A stretch of 64,000 bases of DNA from positions 4,526,001 to 4,590,000 of the forward strand of contig NZ_CP090978.1 of NCBI RefSeq assembly GCF_021513275.1, read 5' to 3'. Within the stretch, counting starts at the first letter, position 1, and each line of letters begins with the position of its first letter. Below the pieces are notes generated by a model that saw only the letters and a list, made by a program, of their open reading frames with translations, was not told the origin of the DNA and did no database searches. Source of the DNA: Paenibacillus hexagrammi (lineage in GTDB: Bacteria > Bacillota > Bacilli > Paenibacillales > NBRC-103111). Below, piece by piece: positions 8,388-16,426 of the stretch. The position numbers and the translations under genes are program-made.

Positions 8388-9527
8388 ATGCAGAAACACC
8401 GTATTGGCCTTGTAGGAACCGGCTTTATTGCGCGCGGTTTGCTGCTGCTTCTTTCATCGATGCCGGATATGGAAGTAACAGCTGTTCTAACCCGCCGGAA
8501 GCTAAATGAATGTACGGAAGTGCCTCTGCCTCATGTGCTGACGAATTCCATTCAAGAACTGCTCGCCAAATCGGACTTGATCGTGGAATGCAGCGGAGAC
8601 GTCATTCATGCCACAGGTGTGATTGCCAAAGCGATGGAAGCAGCACTCCCTGTTGTCACGATGGATGCCGAGCTTCAAGTGACCACTGGCTCTTTCTTTG
8701 TATCAAAGGGCTACATCACGGAGGCCGAGGGAGATCAGCCCGGATGTCTGGCAGCGCTCAAAGCCAATGTAGAGAGCATGGGCTTCAAGCCGCTCGTATA
8801 CGGCAACATCAAGGGCTTCCTCAATCTGAACCCTCCCTTGGAGGACATGCTCTATTGGGGCAAGCGCAGCGGTATCAGTCTCCAGATGGTGACTTCATTC
8901 ACGGACGGCACGAAAGTTCAGATTGAGCAGGCTCTAGTTGCCAACGGACTGGGTACCGGCATAGCCAAGGACGGCTTGCTCGGTACGGCGGCCGAAGACC
9001 TCCAGGAAGGCGCAGAGGTCTTGGCTGCGGAAGCCAAACGTCTGGGCAAGCCCATCGCCGATTATCTGCTCTCAGCCAAGTCGCCCCCGGGCGTATTTAT
9101 TACAGCGGAGCATGACGAACGGCAGAAGGATGCCCTGGCTTACTTTAAAATGGGCAAAGGTCCGTTCTATACCCTGCTGCAGCCTTATCACCTTTGCCAT
9201 TTGGAAGTAGTGAAGACCATTCGCCGCACCTTGCTAGGCGAGGCTCCGCTGCTGAACAATTCGGCGAGTCCTAAGATTAGCGTAGCAGCCGTAGCCAAAC
9301 GGGCCCTTACACCTGGAACTGTGATAAAAAAAGGAATCGGCAGCTTCGATGTCAGAGGCATCGCTGTCGATATCGCAGCTAATCCGAATCACATTCCCAT
9401 TGGACTGCTATCTTACGCCGTGGTTAAAGAACATATCGAGCCCGGACAGATTCTGCAATTTCGTGATGTAGATATCCCGGATAGTCTCGCTTCTCTAGCA
9501 TGGCAGGACATCATGAAGAAGAACTAG
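8388..9527 (+). CDS. SAF-domain NAD(P)-dependent oxidoreductase
   Basis: 379 residues. The N-terminal Rossmann fold (RIGLVGTGFIARG) resembles homoserine dehydrogenase-like and Gfo/Idh-like proteins, with DLIVECSGDVIHATGV for cofactor binding. The middle contains YGNIKGFLNLNP and SFTDGTKVQIEQ. The C-terminus, from about residue 305, is a SAF domain (AKRALTPGTVIKKG, IPIGLLSYAVVKEHIEPGQ) as in antifreeze and FlgA-like proteins. The combination is a known family of uncertain reaction. AGGAGGAGAACTAGG precedes the ATG. The stop is ten bases before the SulP gene, so the two probably form an operon divergent from the glycan operon. Confidence 0.75.
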   Translation: MQKHRIGLVGTGFIARGLLLLLSSMPDMEVTAVLTRRKLNECTEVPLPHVLTNSIQELLAKSDLIVECSGDVIHATGVIAKAMEAALPVVTMDAELQVTTGSFFVSKGYITEAEGDQPGCLAALKANVESMGFKPLVYGNIKGFLNLNPPLEDMLYWGKRSGISLQMVTSFTDGTKVQIEQALVANGLGTGIAKDGLLGTAAEDLQEGAEVLAAEAKRLGKPIADYLLSAKSPPGVFITAEHDERQKDALAYFKMGKGPFYTLLQPYHLCHLEVVKTIRRTLLGEAPLLNNSASPKISVAAVAKRALTPGTVIKKGIGSFDVRGIAVDIAANPNHIPIGLLSYAVVKEHIEPGQILQFRDVDIPDSLASLAWQDIMKKN

Positions 9528-9537
9528 GAGGTCTACC

Positions 9538-10938
9538 ATGCTGAATTCTTTGAAAGATAATTGGCTATTTAACGTGCGGGCGGATGTGTTGGCGGGAATT
9601 ACAGCTACACTGGCACTCATTCCCGACTCGATTGCTTTTTCTTTTATTGCAGGTGTGAATCCGATGGTAGGGATTTATTCCTCCATTTGCATTCTGCTCT
9701 TAATCTCGTTCTTCGGCGGAAGACCTGGTATGATTTCCGCTGCTGCCGGTTCCATGTCGGTGCTTATGATTGCCTTAGTCAGCGAGCATGGCATTCAGTA
9801 TTTGTTTGCAGCTACGATCCTGACCGGCATCATTCAATTGCTGATGGGTCTGTTTAAACTGGGCAAGCTCATGAACTTTGTACCTCATGCGGTGATCACC
9901 GGCTTCATTAATGCATTAGCCATTCTGATCTTTTTGGCTCAATTTCGTAACTTTCAAGGCGAATCCTGGCCCATGTACCTGATGGTTGCCGGCACCTTGG
10001 CGATCATCTATTTGTTTCCTTATCTCACCAAAGCCATCCCCTCACCGCTTGTCGCCGTAGTCATTATGATGATCGCTACGCTGATCTGGGACCTCCCTCT
10101 GCGCAATGTCGGGCAAGTCGCAGAAATCGTCCCTTCGCTTCCAAGCTTCCTTATACCCGACATTCCTTTTACGTGGGAAACGCTGCGGATTATCCTTCCG
10201 TTCTCCCTCTCTCTCGCCGTTGTCGGTTACTCGGAAACGCTGCTGACTCAAGCCATCATCGATGATATGACCCATTCGAAAACAAGCCGGAACAAAGAAA
10301 TCACTGGGCAAGGCATCGCCAATGTCGTCACCGGCTTCTTCGGGGGCATGGCGGGCTGCGCTCTCGTGGCGGAGTCCGCCATTAACGTGAAGCTCGGTGG
10401 ACGAGGCCGATTGTCTACGCTATCAGCCGCCGTCTTTCTGCTAATTCTCATTCAGCTCTTCGGCACCTATGTCAGTCTGATCCCGATGGCAGCGCTGGTC
10501 GGTGTTATGATGATGGTATGTTACGAAATTTTCGACTGGAGCTATATCCGGCAAATTCCGAAGCTGCCCAAAAATGAAGTTTTCGTCATGATTGCTACGG
10601 TTGCAGTCGTCGTATATACACACGACCTCGCGATTGGCGTGCTCGTCGGTGTCCTGATCAGCGCCTTAATTTATGCTTATAAAGCAGCTTCTCAGGTTGA
10701 AGTGTCGCAGACCATCCAAGATAATGAGCAAACTATTCATATTAAAGGCCCTCTCTTCTTCGTAAGCGCCAATGAGCTGATGGAGCAAATGGACATTCAT
10801 CACGATTACGAGAAAGTCACGCTGGATCTGACGAACGCCCGAGTTACGGATCACACCGCCTCCCTCATTCTGAAGCGACTGGAAGAGAAGCTGAGGAACA
10901 ATGGCAAAGAAGTTCAATTGCTGCTGAAAGCCCCTTAA
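9538..10938 (+). CDS. SulP-family anion permease with STAS domain
   Basis: 466 residues. Ten or more hydrophobic helices begin after NVRADVLAGITATLALIPDS, the SulP signature region, with MVGIYSS and FGGRPGMISAAAGS. The C-terminus from about 385 is a STAS domain (IHIKGPLFFVSANEL, VTLDLTNARVTDHTAS), where the DxT/S position matches anti-sigma antagonist-like folds. The family moves sulfate, bicarbonate or other anions across the cytoplasmic membrane; the substrate here is unknown. TAGGAGG is placed seven bases before the ATG. It follows the oxidoreductase gene closely and ends in a hairpin that overlaps its stop codon. Confidence 0.88.
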   Translation: MLNSLKDNWLFNVRADVLAGITATLALIPDSIAFSFIAGVNPMVGIYSSICILLLISFFGGRPGMISAAAGSMSVLMIALVSEHGIQYLFAATILTGIIQLLMGLFKLGKLMNFVPHAVITGFINALAILIFLAQFRNFQGESWPMYLMVAGTLAIIYLFPYLTKAIPSPLVAVVIMMIATLIWDLPLRNVGQVAEIVPSLPSFLIPDIPFTWETLRIILPFSLSLAVVGYSETLLTQAIIDDMTHSKTSRNKEITGQGIANVVTGFFGGMAGCALVAESAINVKLGGRGRLSTLSAAVFLLILIQLFGTYVSLIPMAALVGVMMMVCYEIFDWSYIRQIPKLPKNEVFVMIATVAVVVYTHDLAIGVLVGVLISALIYAYKAASQVEVSQTIQDNEQTIHIKGPLFFVSANELMEQMDIHHDYEKVTLDLTNARVTDHTASLILKRLEEKLRNNGKEVQLLLKAP

Positions 10939-10948
10939 TCAGGGGCTT
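10928..10948 (+). terminator. Intrinsic terminator of the SulP operon
   Basis: Eight-base stem AAGCCCCT / AGGGGCTT with a five-base loop that includes the end of the SulP stop codon, followed by a T-rich stretch. It also lies just downstream of the convergent minus-strand glycosyltransferase and could serve both directions. Confidence 0.7.
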
Positions 10949-10960
10949 CTCAGTCTGCTT

Positions 10961-11983
10961 TTACATAAACCTCTTCAAGTAATCCGGATTCGGATTCAAT
11001 GGAAACTCCCCGAATAAGAGTGAATGCTTCTCTTCTCCTGGAGGACCTCCCCATTTATCCACATAATAATTCCGATAGAAGGGTCTCATCAGTTCCCGGA
11101 TATGGTTTAAATCCCCATCGTCCTTGTAGGTCGAACCCCCTCCGTTATGATGGGTAACGGGGAGCTCGTGTTCGACGACATCGTAGCCGAGCAGACTCAT
11201 TCGTTTGTCGTAGTCCTGCTGCGCGTAATCATGCGGAAGCGTTGTATCCATCGGTCCAATAGCGCGAACTGCCTCCATATGAAAAGCGATCAGGGAAGAT
11301 CCGCCTGCCTTCAGAATTCCCCATCTTCGACCGGACTGCTTCCAATCCTCAAGAGTTTGCAGCAGCTGATCGGCGGCTCCAGGATGCAGCTCAGCATCGT
11401 TATGCAGGAAGATCGCTGCCTCGGAACCGTTCTCGGCAGCCAGACGGTGCATCAGATTGACCGTTTGACTCATGGATAACGGGTCAGGCGGTTGATAGAC
11501 GCGAACAGGAAGTCCGATCGGGTTGTCGGTCAGATTGACTTTATTGGAATTATCGATCACCGTCGTAATCGGCCACATCGGCTCGATACTGTTGAGCGCT
11601 TGACGAAGCAGATCCGGACGGTTGACGTATCCGACAACAACCGTATAAGGCAATGCTGCTTCAGCAGGCTCCGGACCGTGAGCCGGTTGTTCTGTCTCCG
11701 CCTGCGGCTGTGGAGGCTCCATAGTTACAGCAGCGGGAAGCAGCGGAACAACCCTCCTAACTATTCGCCGTTTTTTCCTTTGCAAGGGGCGCCTTCTCCG
11801 TTTCAATATGCGGCGATTTCTAGTTCTCAGCAGCGTTTTTTTCTTCTTTGGACGAAGCGCCGTGCGCCTCTTAGCCGTTACTTTCTTCCGGGATTTCTTC
11901 AGCGCGCCGATCTTCTTCTTGTTTAACGTAAGGCGGCGCTTCTTTTTTTGAGCATCTCTTCGCCTCCTGTATGAAATCCTCAA
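10961..11983 (-). CDS. Family 2-like glycosyltransferase with long Lys/Arg-rich tail; start region probably frameshifted
   Basis: 340 residues as read. About the first 80 are roughly half Lys and Arg, then a Pro/Glu linker, then a GT-A domain (YTVVVGYVNRPDLLRQAL, TTVIDNSNKV, DxD-like FLHNDAELHPGA, LPVTHHNGGGS, YYVDKWGGPPGE). It is a paralog of the plus-strand gene at 13759. The frame as read would start at TTG 11983 with its ribosome binding site too close. An ATG at 11955 has AGGAGG seven bases upstream, an ideal layout, but it leads into another frame that stops after ten codons. One extra A in the A7 tract (plus-strand T7, 11943..11949) would join that ATG to the enzyme and give MLKKKKRRLTLNKKK. 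The enzyme body is intact. Confidence 0.75.
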   Translation of the reverse strand: MRISYRRRRDAQKKKRRLTLNKKKIGALKKSRKKVTAKRRTALRPKKKKTLLRTRNRRILKRRRRPLQRKKRRIVRRVVPLLPAAVTMEPPQPQAETEQPAHGPEPAEAALPYTVVVGYVNRPDLLRQALNSIEPMWPITTVIDNSNKVNLTDNPIGLPVRVYQPPDPLSMSQTVNLMHRLAAENGSEAAIFLHNDAELHPGAADQLLQTLEDWKQSGRRWGILKAGGSSLIAFHMEAVRAIGPMDTTLPHDYAQQDYDKRMSLLGYDVVEHELPVTHHNGGGSTYKDDGDLNHIRELMRPFYRNYYVDKWGGPPGEEKHSLLFGEFPLNPNPDYLKRFM

Positions 11984-11988
11984 GCTCC

Positions 11989-13311
11989 TTACAACAAGCC
12001 AAGCTCTGACAATCGCTTCCTTACCTGCTGCCCGACGACAAATGGTGAATATTCGTTATGAATCGTTTGCATGCCGTTATGGGCGACCCAGTTGCGGTAA
12101 GCTGTGTCCTGAACCAATCTGCGCATATAATCAGCAGCATGCTGGATATCCGGATCCGCCCATATTTGATGTGCCTTGTAAGGACCGATATCTTGACCTA
12201 CAGGAACTAAGGTGTAGTTAACAGGGCAGGAATTCTCCGCATTCATAAAATCCGTATTGCCCGACCAATTCGTTCCGATCACCGGTTTTCCCAGATACAT
12301 CGCCTCGGAAAGCACCAACCCAAAGCCTTCCGAACGGTGAAGCGAAACGAAGCAATCTACGGAATTGATCAACGTGTTGACTCTGTCCCTGCTCATGATT
12401 TCATGAATAAAATAAATGTTTTTGTACCCTTCACTTAGTTGCTTGAATACTTCAAGATCTCCGGGACTCGAATTCGGATTGTTGACCTTAATGACGAGTC
12501 CAACGGATTTATCCTTTGCTGAAAAAGCCTTCTTGAAAGCATGAATGGCCGCCTGCGGATTCTTCCTTTCCTTCAAGCTGTGAGTGTCATACATGGACAG
12601 GAATAGGAATTGATTGTCCGGAAGCCCAAAGGATGCGCGGTCGTAGGAGACCGGCTGCTTGAGATGCACAGCATGCGGAATACGGATAACAGGATGCGGC
12701 GACTTCTTTTGAACGGCATCGACGATAAACTGCGAAGGCGCCCAGACCTCGCCCACCAGCTCAAAGCTGTTGCACCACTCGTCGGGGAAATCCGGCAGCT
12801 CCCAGGCCCAGTAACCAATGTTGAAATGGTTATGGAATACCTCCTGCCCAAGAGGATGAAAAGGATGATCGTGCGCCATTCGCAAATTGTTGGCGTTCAT
12901 ATGAAAGAAATTAACCCGGAATGGAGCATCCTCTCGTTCTTTATGAACCCAGCTCAAATCCTCGTTTCTCGCGGACCTAGCCCCCGGATCAGCGAAGTTA
13001 ACGATGCCAAACGGCAGCTCAGCGGCTTCGAACGCTTTGGCCATCAAACGGCATGCCTCACCCAGTCCAATCTCCGTTCGAATGTAACCGATGAGATTTA
13101 TCCCTGGCTCAAGGCCCATGTACGGCGGCGGCGCCGGAGGTTCCGGGGGAGCAGGGGGTTCTGCTGGCGGCACATCAGCTTGTGGCGGAGCTGCTGGAAC
13201 TGCCACCGGCGCGGGAATGTAACGACGGCGAATCAACCGACGAAAGACTCTGCGTTTCCGTCTTCGCTTCAGCAGCCTGGTTCTAGCTCTAGTTCTTGGT
13301 CTGAGCGCCAA
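11989..13311 (-). CDS. GT4 glycosyltransferase with Arg-rich tail (5' end split off by a frameshift)
   Basis: 440 residues as read from TTG 13311. An Arg-rich tail (TRARTRLLKRRRKRRV) and a Pro/Ala linker lead to a GT-B catalytic body: GINLIGYIRTEIGLGEACR, NIGYWAWELPDFPDEW, EVWAPSQFI, FLFLSMYDTHSLKERKNP, SLHRSEGFGLVLSEAMYLG and VIGTNWSGNTDFM. The EGFGLVLSEA motif carries the donor-binding acidic residue of GT4 enzymes. The tail frame continues upstream only to a stop at the A7 tract (13379..13385); adding one A joins it to the basic open frame 13359..13523, which has its own start and promoter-like box. The real protein is thus probably longer by about 70 residues. Confidence 0.8.
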   Translation of the reverse strand: MALRPRTRARTRLLKRRRKRRVFRRLIRRRYIPAPVAVPAAPPQADVPPAEPPAPPEPPAPPPYMGLEPGINLIGYIRTEIGLGEACRLMAKAFEAAELPFGIVNFADPGARSARNEDLSWVHKEREDAPFRVNFFHMNANNLRMAHDHPFHPLGQEVFHNHFNIGYWAWELPDFPDEWCNSFELVGEVWAPSQFIVDAVQKKSPHPVIRIPHAVHLKQPVSYDRASFGLPDNQFLFLSMYDTHSLKERKNPQAAIHAFKKAFSAKDKSVGLVIKVNNPNSSPGDLEVFKQLSEGYKNIYFIHEIMSRDRVNTLINSVDCFVSLHRSEGFGLVLSEAMYLGKPVIGTNWSGNTDFMNAENSCPVNYTLVPVGQDIGPYKAHQIWADPDIQHAADYMRRLVQDTAYRNWVAHNGMQTIHNEYSPFVVGQQVRKRLSELGLL

Positions 13312-13358
13312 TCGGCGGCGCAGACGTCTTTTCTTACGTTTGGCGATAATTCCTTTTT

Positions 13359-13523
13359 TTACCGGATAAAGGCGCTTCTTTTTTTATATTTAGCTTTCAA
13401 GCTTCGTTTGCCGGCTGCAGCTTTTTTTCTTTTTGCCTTTGGCTTGCCTGCACCGGAAGACAAGGGTTTCCTAGTCGCTATCAGAGGTCGCGGGGTCTTG
13501 GCGGATTTTGCCGATATCCTCAC
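13359..13523 (-). pseudogene. Detached N-terminal tail of the downstream GT4 gene
   Basis: The open frame from GTG 13523 (AAGGAG ten bases upstream) codes VRISAKSAKTPRPLIA, then a Lys-rich stretch (KPKAKRKKAAAGKRSLKAK) and stops at 13359. By itself it has no recognisable domain. If the seven-T run at 13379..13385 had eight bases, it would continue as YKKKKRLYPVKKG into the tail of the glycosyltransferase ending at 11989. The composition and the shared KKKKR motif with the neighbouring tail gene support one original gene. Confidence 0.6.
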
Positions 13524-13577
13524 TCCACCTTCACTCCTTTCAGGTATCTCTTGCATGGGTTCGTTTCGACCTGCTTT

Positions 13578-13586
13578 TATACTATG
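13578..13586 (-). promoter_or_regulatory. Putative SigK/SigE-type -10 box
   Basis: CATAGTATA on the minus strand matches CATANNNTA and lies about 55 bases upstream of the GTG start at 13523 of the tailed GT4 gene. No clear -35 was seen. Confidence 0.4.
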
Positions 13587-13691
13587 AATACCTATTTGCA
13601 GATTCATATGCGTTAACCTAGCTTGACTAGAAATTGGCGAATGACCTGCACGGAATGATGAATTTGTTTATAGCGGGCCGAAGAACATAGA

Positions 13692-13699
13692 CATACGAT
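13692..13699 (+). promoter_or_regulatory. Putative mother-cell sigma -10 box
   Basis: CATACGAT, about 60 bases upstream of the ATG at 13759. It is the same octamer as in the boxes at 23229 and 32486. The -35 is not evident. Confidence 0.4.
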
Positions 13700-13758
13700 G
13701 GTACATACCCCCGCCATTGTCTGGTGCTTATTTTGATATTCGGAAAGGAGCTAGGTTG

Positions 13759-14409
13759 ATGAAATATATCGTCGGTATCGGCTATGCGAATCGGCTGGAT
13801 CTGCTGCACCAAGCCATCAACAGTATTCCGGCTTATTGGCCGCATACGATTGTTGTAGACAATTCGGACAATCAGGATCTTCGTAACGAGCATGATTTGC
13901 AAGGCAAGGTTCAAGTTTTTGAACCGCCTGTCCCTCTTTCGGTCACACAGATGTTCAACTATTTGCTTAAAAGGGGCATGCAGGAGGGCTGTGACGCGGT
14001 TCTCTTTATGCACAACGATGCGGAGGCGCATCCCGGCACACCGGAACGCTTTATCGGAATTTTGGAGGATTGGCAGGCGAAGGGAGAACGATGGGGAGTT
14101 GCCTTGACGCAGTATGATATCTTGTGCGCCTTCAACCTGAATGCCGTGCGGGAAGTGGGACTATGGGATACGGTTATGCCGAACTTCTTCTCGGATTGCG
14201 AGTACCATCGGCGCATGCAGATGGCTGGCTATAGTGTTCCCTGGACGCATCTGCCAGTCACTCACCACGGCGGACAAACAACTAAATCCGATCCATACCG
14301 TACCCGGGTATACCGATCGGCGATTAAGATCCACCATGATTACTATGTAGCCAAATGGGGAGGAACGACGGGGAAAGAGGTATACGCCACGCCTTTCAAC
14401 CAAGGATAA
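13759..14409 (+). CDS. Family 2-like glycosyltransferase without basic tail
   Basis: 216 residues, starting directly with the catalytic domain: MKYIVGIGYANRLDLLHQAI, HTIVVDNSDNQDL, DxD-like LFMHNDAEAHPGTPER, FNLNAVREVGLWDT, LPVTHHGGQT and YYVAKWGGTTGKE. Each motif has a counterpart in the tailed protein ending at 10961, so the two are paralogs, but this one lacks the tail. The ATG at 13759 was chosen for its ribosome binding site AAAGGAG eight bases upstream; an upstream in-frame start would lie before that site. It is transcribed divergently from the tailed GT4 gene and is followed by a terminator shared with the convergent small-protein operon. Confidence 0.82.
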   Translation: MKYIVGIGYANRLDLLHQAINSIPAYWPHTIVVDNSDNQDLRNEHDLQGKVQVFEPPVPLSVTQMFNYLLKRGMQEGCDAVLFMHNDAEAHPGTPERFIGILEDWQAKGERWGVALTQYDILCAFNLNAVREVGLWDTVMPNFFSDCEYHRRMQMAGYSVPWTHLPVTHHGGQTTKSDPYRTRVYRSAIKIHHDYYVAKWGGTTGKEVYATPFNQG

Positions 14410-14479
14410 AAGACCTCGCCATCCTGACAGGACGATTGCGTTTGTCTAGGTTGATGCGGAGCAAACCGGTATAAAAAAA

Positions 14480-14508
14480 CCTCCTCTTCTACTTCAATGA
14501 GAAGGAGG
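14480..14508. terminator. Bidirectional hairpin terminator
   Basis: Stem CCTCCTTCTC / GAGGAGG-type arms with a short loop, followed on the minus strand by a run of seven T. It contains the stop codon of the 97-residue gene ending at 14494 and lies downstream of the plus-strand glycosyltransferase, so it can serve both. Confidence 0.65.
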
Positions 14509-14787
14509 CACGCTTGTTCCTTGGACCCCAGGCTGCCGATTGATCCACGGCTTGCCTGGAGTCCCTTTCTGCCGTTCACGGATGTGGATGCCCGTAATCC
14601 GGCGCGTCAGAACCTGCTGGTGATGTACAATGACATCCAAGTTTTCTGCAACTTGCTTGGCCAGTGGCGGTGAGGCTTCCACACACTCGGCCACACTTTC
14701 GATAATTCGGGCTAAGGCCCGCTGGCTAAGCGCCAGGGAGTTTAACAAATCCAGCTTGATCCACTGTTCCCTGTCATGCAGACTCAT
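14494..14787 (-). CDS. Small helical protein, third of a three-gene set
   Basis: 97 residues, family not recognised. The first 65 look alpha-helical (LLNSLALSQRALARIIESVAE) and share a SQxxLAR/E pattern with the two genes upstream. The C-terminus is basic and Pro/Gly-rich. The start overlaps the upstream stop by ATGA, so the three are translated together. A CATATGATA box precedes the set, and glycan and spore-type genes surround it; a spore-coat role is inferred, not shown. Confidence 0.6.
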   Translation of the reverse strand: MSLHDREQWIKLDLLNSLALSQRALARIIESVAECVEASPPLAKQVAENLDVIVHHQQVLTRRITGIHIRERQKGTPGKPWINRQPGVQGTSVPPSH

Positions 14788-15140
14788 TTACCTAGCCCGC
14801 CTAACCCGCCGCCTAGTCCGCCGAACAAATCTCCGAATCCCCCGCCTAGTCCGCCTCCGGAAGCATCCTCCTCTTCGCTGATCAGAACGTTCAAATTCTT
14901 AGCGAAAGCGACCTCCATCTTGGTAATTCCGTCAATCACGGCGATAAGCTGCTCATGGATATCCGTCGCTTGCTTGATATGATCGGCATTGCTTTCATAA
15001 GCAGATGTCGCCAGATGATGGCAAATCCAATTGCGGGATTTTTCTGCATGGAGCGCTTTGGCCTCAAGTATTAACGCAACATTGTGCTGGATCTTCGCTG
15101 TGGCGTCTAGTATGGACAAATAACTCTCGTGTCTATCCAT
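14784..15140 (-). CDS. Small helical protein with Gly-rich C-terminus
   Basis: 118 residues from the ATG at 15140, which has GGGGGTGA five bases upstream; a GTG nine bases earlier overlaps that site. Residues 1-90 are predicted helical (YLSILDATAKIQHNVALILE, AVIDGITKMEVAFAKNLNVL). The last 25 are almost all Gly, Leu and Phe (GGGFGDLFGGLGGGLGG), a composition seen in coat or matrix proteins. The helical part resembles the 96-residue gene upstream in spacing of SQ/IQ and EA motifs. Function unknown. Confidence 0.6.
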   Translation of the reverse strand: MDRHESYLSILDATAKIQHNVALILEAKALHAEKSRNWICHHLATSAYESNADHIKQATDIHEQLIAVIDGITKMEVAFAKNLNVLISEEEDASGGGLGGGFGDLFGGLGGGLGGLGK

Positions 15141-15161
15141 CAGGTTCACCCCCGTCGCGAT

Positions 15162-15452
15162 TTATTCTTCTCCCGGCTGTTCCTTCATCGCCTTCATAAT
15201 AGGCGCCAAGTTGTCGGCGATCGCATCCTCCAAATCGGCCAAACTGTTCAGATAGCTGGTAATTCCTTTGGTGACGTCCAGGGAGTGCTCCATGAGAGCC
15301 TCAATCTCGCCGAATGACGGACCATGGTCGGGAATTTGCTCCACCAGCATTGCCATATGCGCAACAACGGACCGCTTGGCTTCCAATGTGCGCGCCAGCT
15401 CGTGCTGAGACTTTGCCATATGCTCTACAATGGCAGATATTCGTTCCTGCAT
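15162..15452 (-). CDS. Small helical protein, first of a three-gene set
   Basis: 96 residues, mostly helix: VEHMAKSQHELARTLEAKRS, MAMLVEQIPDHGPSFGEIEAL, YLNSLADLEDAIADNLAPIM. No cysteines and no signal peptide. GAGGAGG sits seven bases before the ATG. The box CATATGATA about 40 bases upstream suggests expression in the sporulating mother cell. I do not recognise a characterised family. Similarity to its two downstream neighbours suggests tandem duplication and divergence. Confidence 0.65.
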   Translation of the reverse strand: MQERISAIVEHMAKSQHELARTLEAKRSVVAHMAMLVEQIPDHGPSFGEIEALMEHSLDVTKGITSYLNSLADLEDAIADNLAPIMKAMKEQPGEE

Positions 15453-15492
15453 GATAGATCCTCCTCAAGGAAGCACATGGATAACTACCCCA

Positions 15493-15501
15493 TATCATAT
15501 G
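15493..15501 (-). promoter_or_regulatory. Putative SigK/SigE-type -10 box
   Basis: CATATGATA on the minus strand, a full match to CATANNNTA, about 41 bases before the ATG at 15452. The surrounding gap 15453..15747 (295 bases) otherwise holds only AT-rich sequence and the terminator of the next gene. Confidence 0.45.
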
Positions 15502-15694
15502 CGGCTTTTAGGAAAGTGCGATACATAACTTTTCACATTAAATAAGGGGCAAGCTTCGCTCACCCCAAAACTTATAAATTCTTATATGTTGAGATAAACG
15601 GCTTACTCCGGAATAAAAGCCTTCTAAATCCCTTGATCAACAGTCGAGGTGGATGCAAAACAAAATATAAAACTCATTTCTTATTCACCAACAA

Positions 15695-15736
15695 AAACTC
15701 CCCCAAGCCGCCTAACACATTAGCCTGGGGGAGTTT
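15695..15736 (-). terminator. Terminator of the 166-residue gene
   Basis: Eleven-base stem AAACTCCCCCA / TGGGGGAGTTT, followed on the minus strand by TTTTTG. It lies about 12 bases after the stop codon at 15748. Confidence 0.8.
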
Positions 15737-15747
15737 CGATCATCTTC

Positions 15748-16248
15748 TTACACTTCGTTTTTGTCGATAACCATGCCGATTAGTGTAAGAGGTCCGGGGA
15801 TGCTAGCTACAGGAGAGGAATCTCCTTGACCCGCTTTGAACGTTAATTGTGCGAACAACCGGTACGTTAAGGTTCCCGAATTTCCTGTTTCTGCATGCTG
15901 GAAGGAAGAGGTTACTGATGCAATCGAGATTGCGCCCACCGCAGCAGCTGTTGGAGGCGTTGCGCCTCCGTCTGTAAACTCGTATACTGTTACTCCATTT
16001 CTAGTAAGCGTATAAAGTACGCTAAATTGTCCAGTCGCGGATGCTGCAGCTTGTGCAGTAACTACAAGTTGAGTTCCGATAGAGCCCATAACGACTTGTC
16101 TATCGTTGCTGTTGGAACCTTGTAAAGTTACAGACGCTAGCTCAACAGGTGTGGTTGTTAACAAAATTGGAGTAAAAGGTGGAAGTGTTACGATTCCACT
16201 GCTTGGTTCACTGAAATCTACGAACTTCAATCTTGCTTCTCTAGCCAT
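15748..16248 (-). CDS. Predicted beta-rich surface protein, unknown function
   Basis: 166 residues, no signal peptide, no Cys. Short hydrophobic strands alternate with Ser/Thr/Gly loops (GIVTLPPFTPILLTTTP, SVLYTLTRNGVTVYEF, GTLTYRLFAQLTFKAGQG, GPLTLIGMVIDK), the pattern of a beta-sandwich or jelly roll as in exosporium tip proteins and phage fibre heads. I do not recognise a named family. AAGGAGGAG is placed well before the ATG and a strong terminator follows, so it is a single-gene unit beside the small coat-like proteins. A spore-surface location is an inference from context. Confidence 0.65.
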   Translation of the reverse strand: MAREARLKFVDFSEPSSGIVTLPPFTPILLTTTPVELASVTLQGSNSNDRQVVMGSIGTQLVVTAQAAASATGQFSVLYTLTRNGVTVYEFTDGGATPPTAAAVGAISIASVTSSFQHAETGNSGTLTYRLFAQLTFKAGQGDSSPVASIPGPLTLIGMVIDKNEV

Positions 16249-16379
16249 TCTATCTCCTCCTTAAATAAATGAGAATTTTGTATTACAGAATAATAGATGC
16301 AAGTAGGAAGTCATTTGCTTGGGTAAAAACTGGAAGGAATTGGTCTATTTTTTCACCCAAGCCGATTAAGGCCTTCGAA

Positions 16380-16388
16380 CATAGAATA
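16380..16388 (+). promoter_or_regulatory. Putative SigK/SigE-type -10 box
   Basis: CATAGAATA, a full match to CATANNNTA, 38 bases before the ATG of the small kinase gene. No clear -35. Confidence 0.4.
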
Positions 16389-16426
16389 ATAGAAAGACTA
16401 TCTTTTCCAGGAGAAGGTGTAATGCT

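Noticed and set aside
12610-13587. Open frame of 325 codons on the plus strand
   Set aside because: It is antisense to the tailed GT4 gene; the protein has no recognisable motif and the frame exists only because of the codon use on the other strand.
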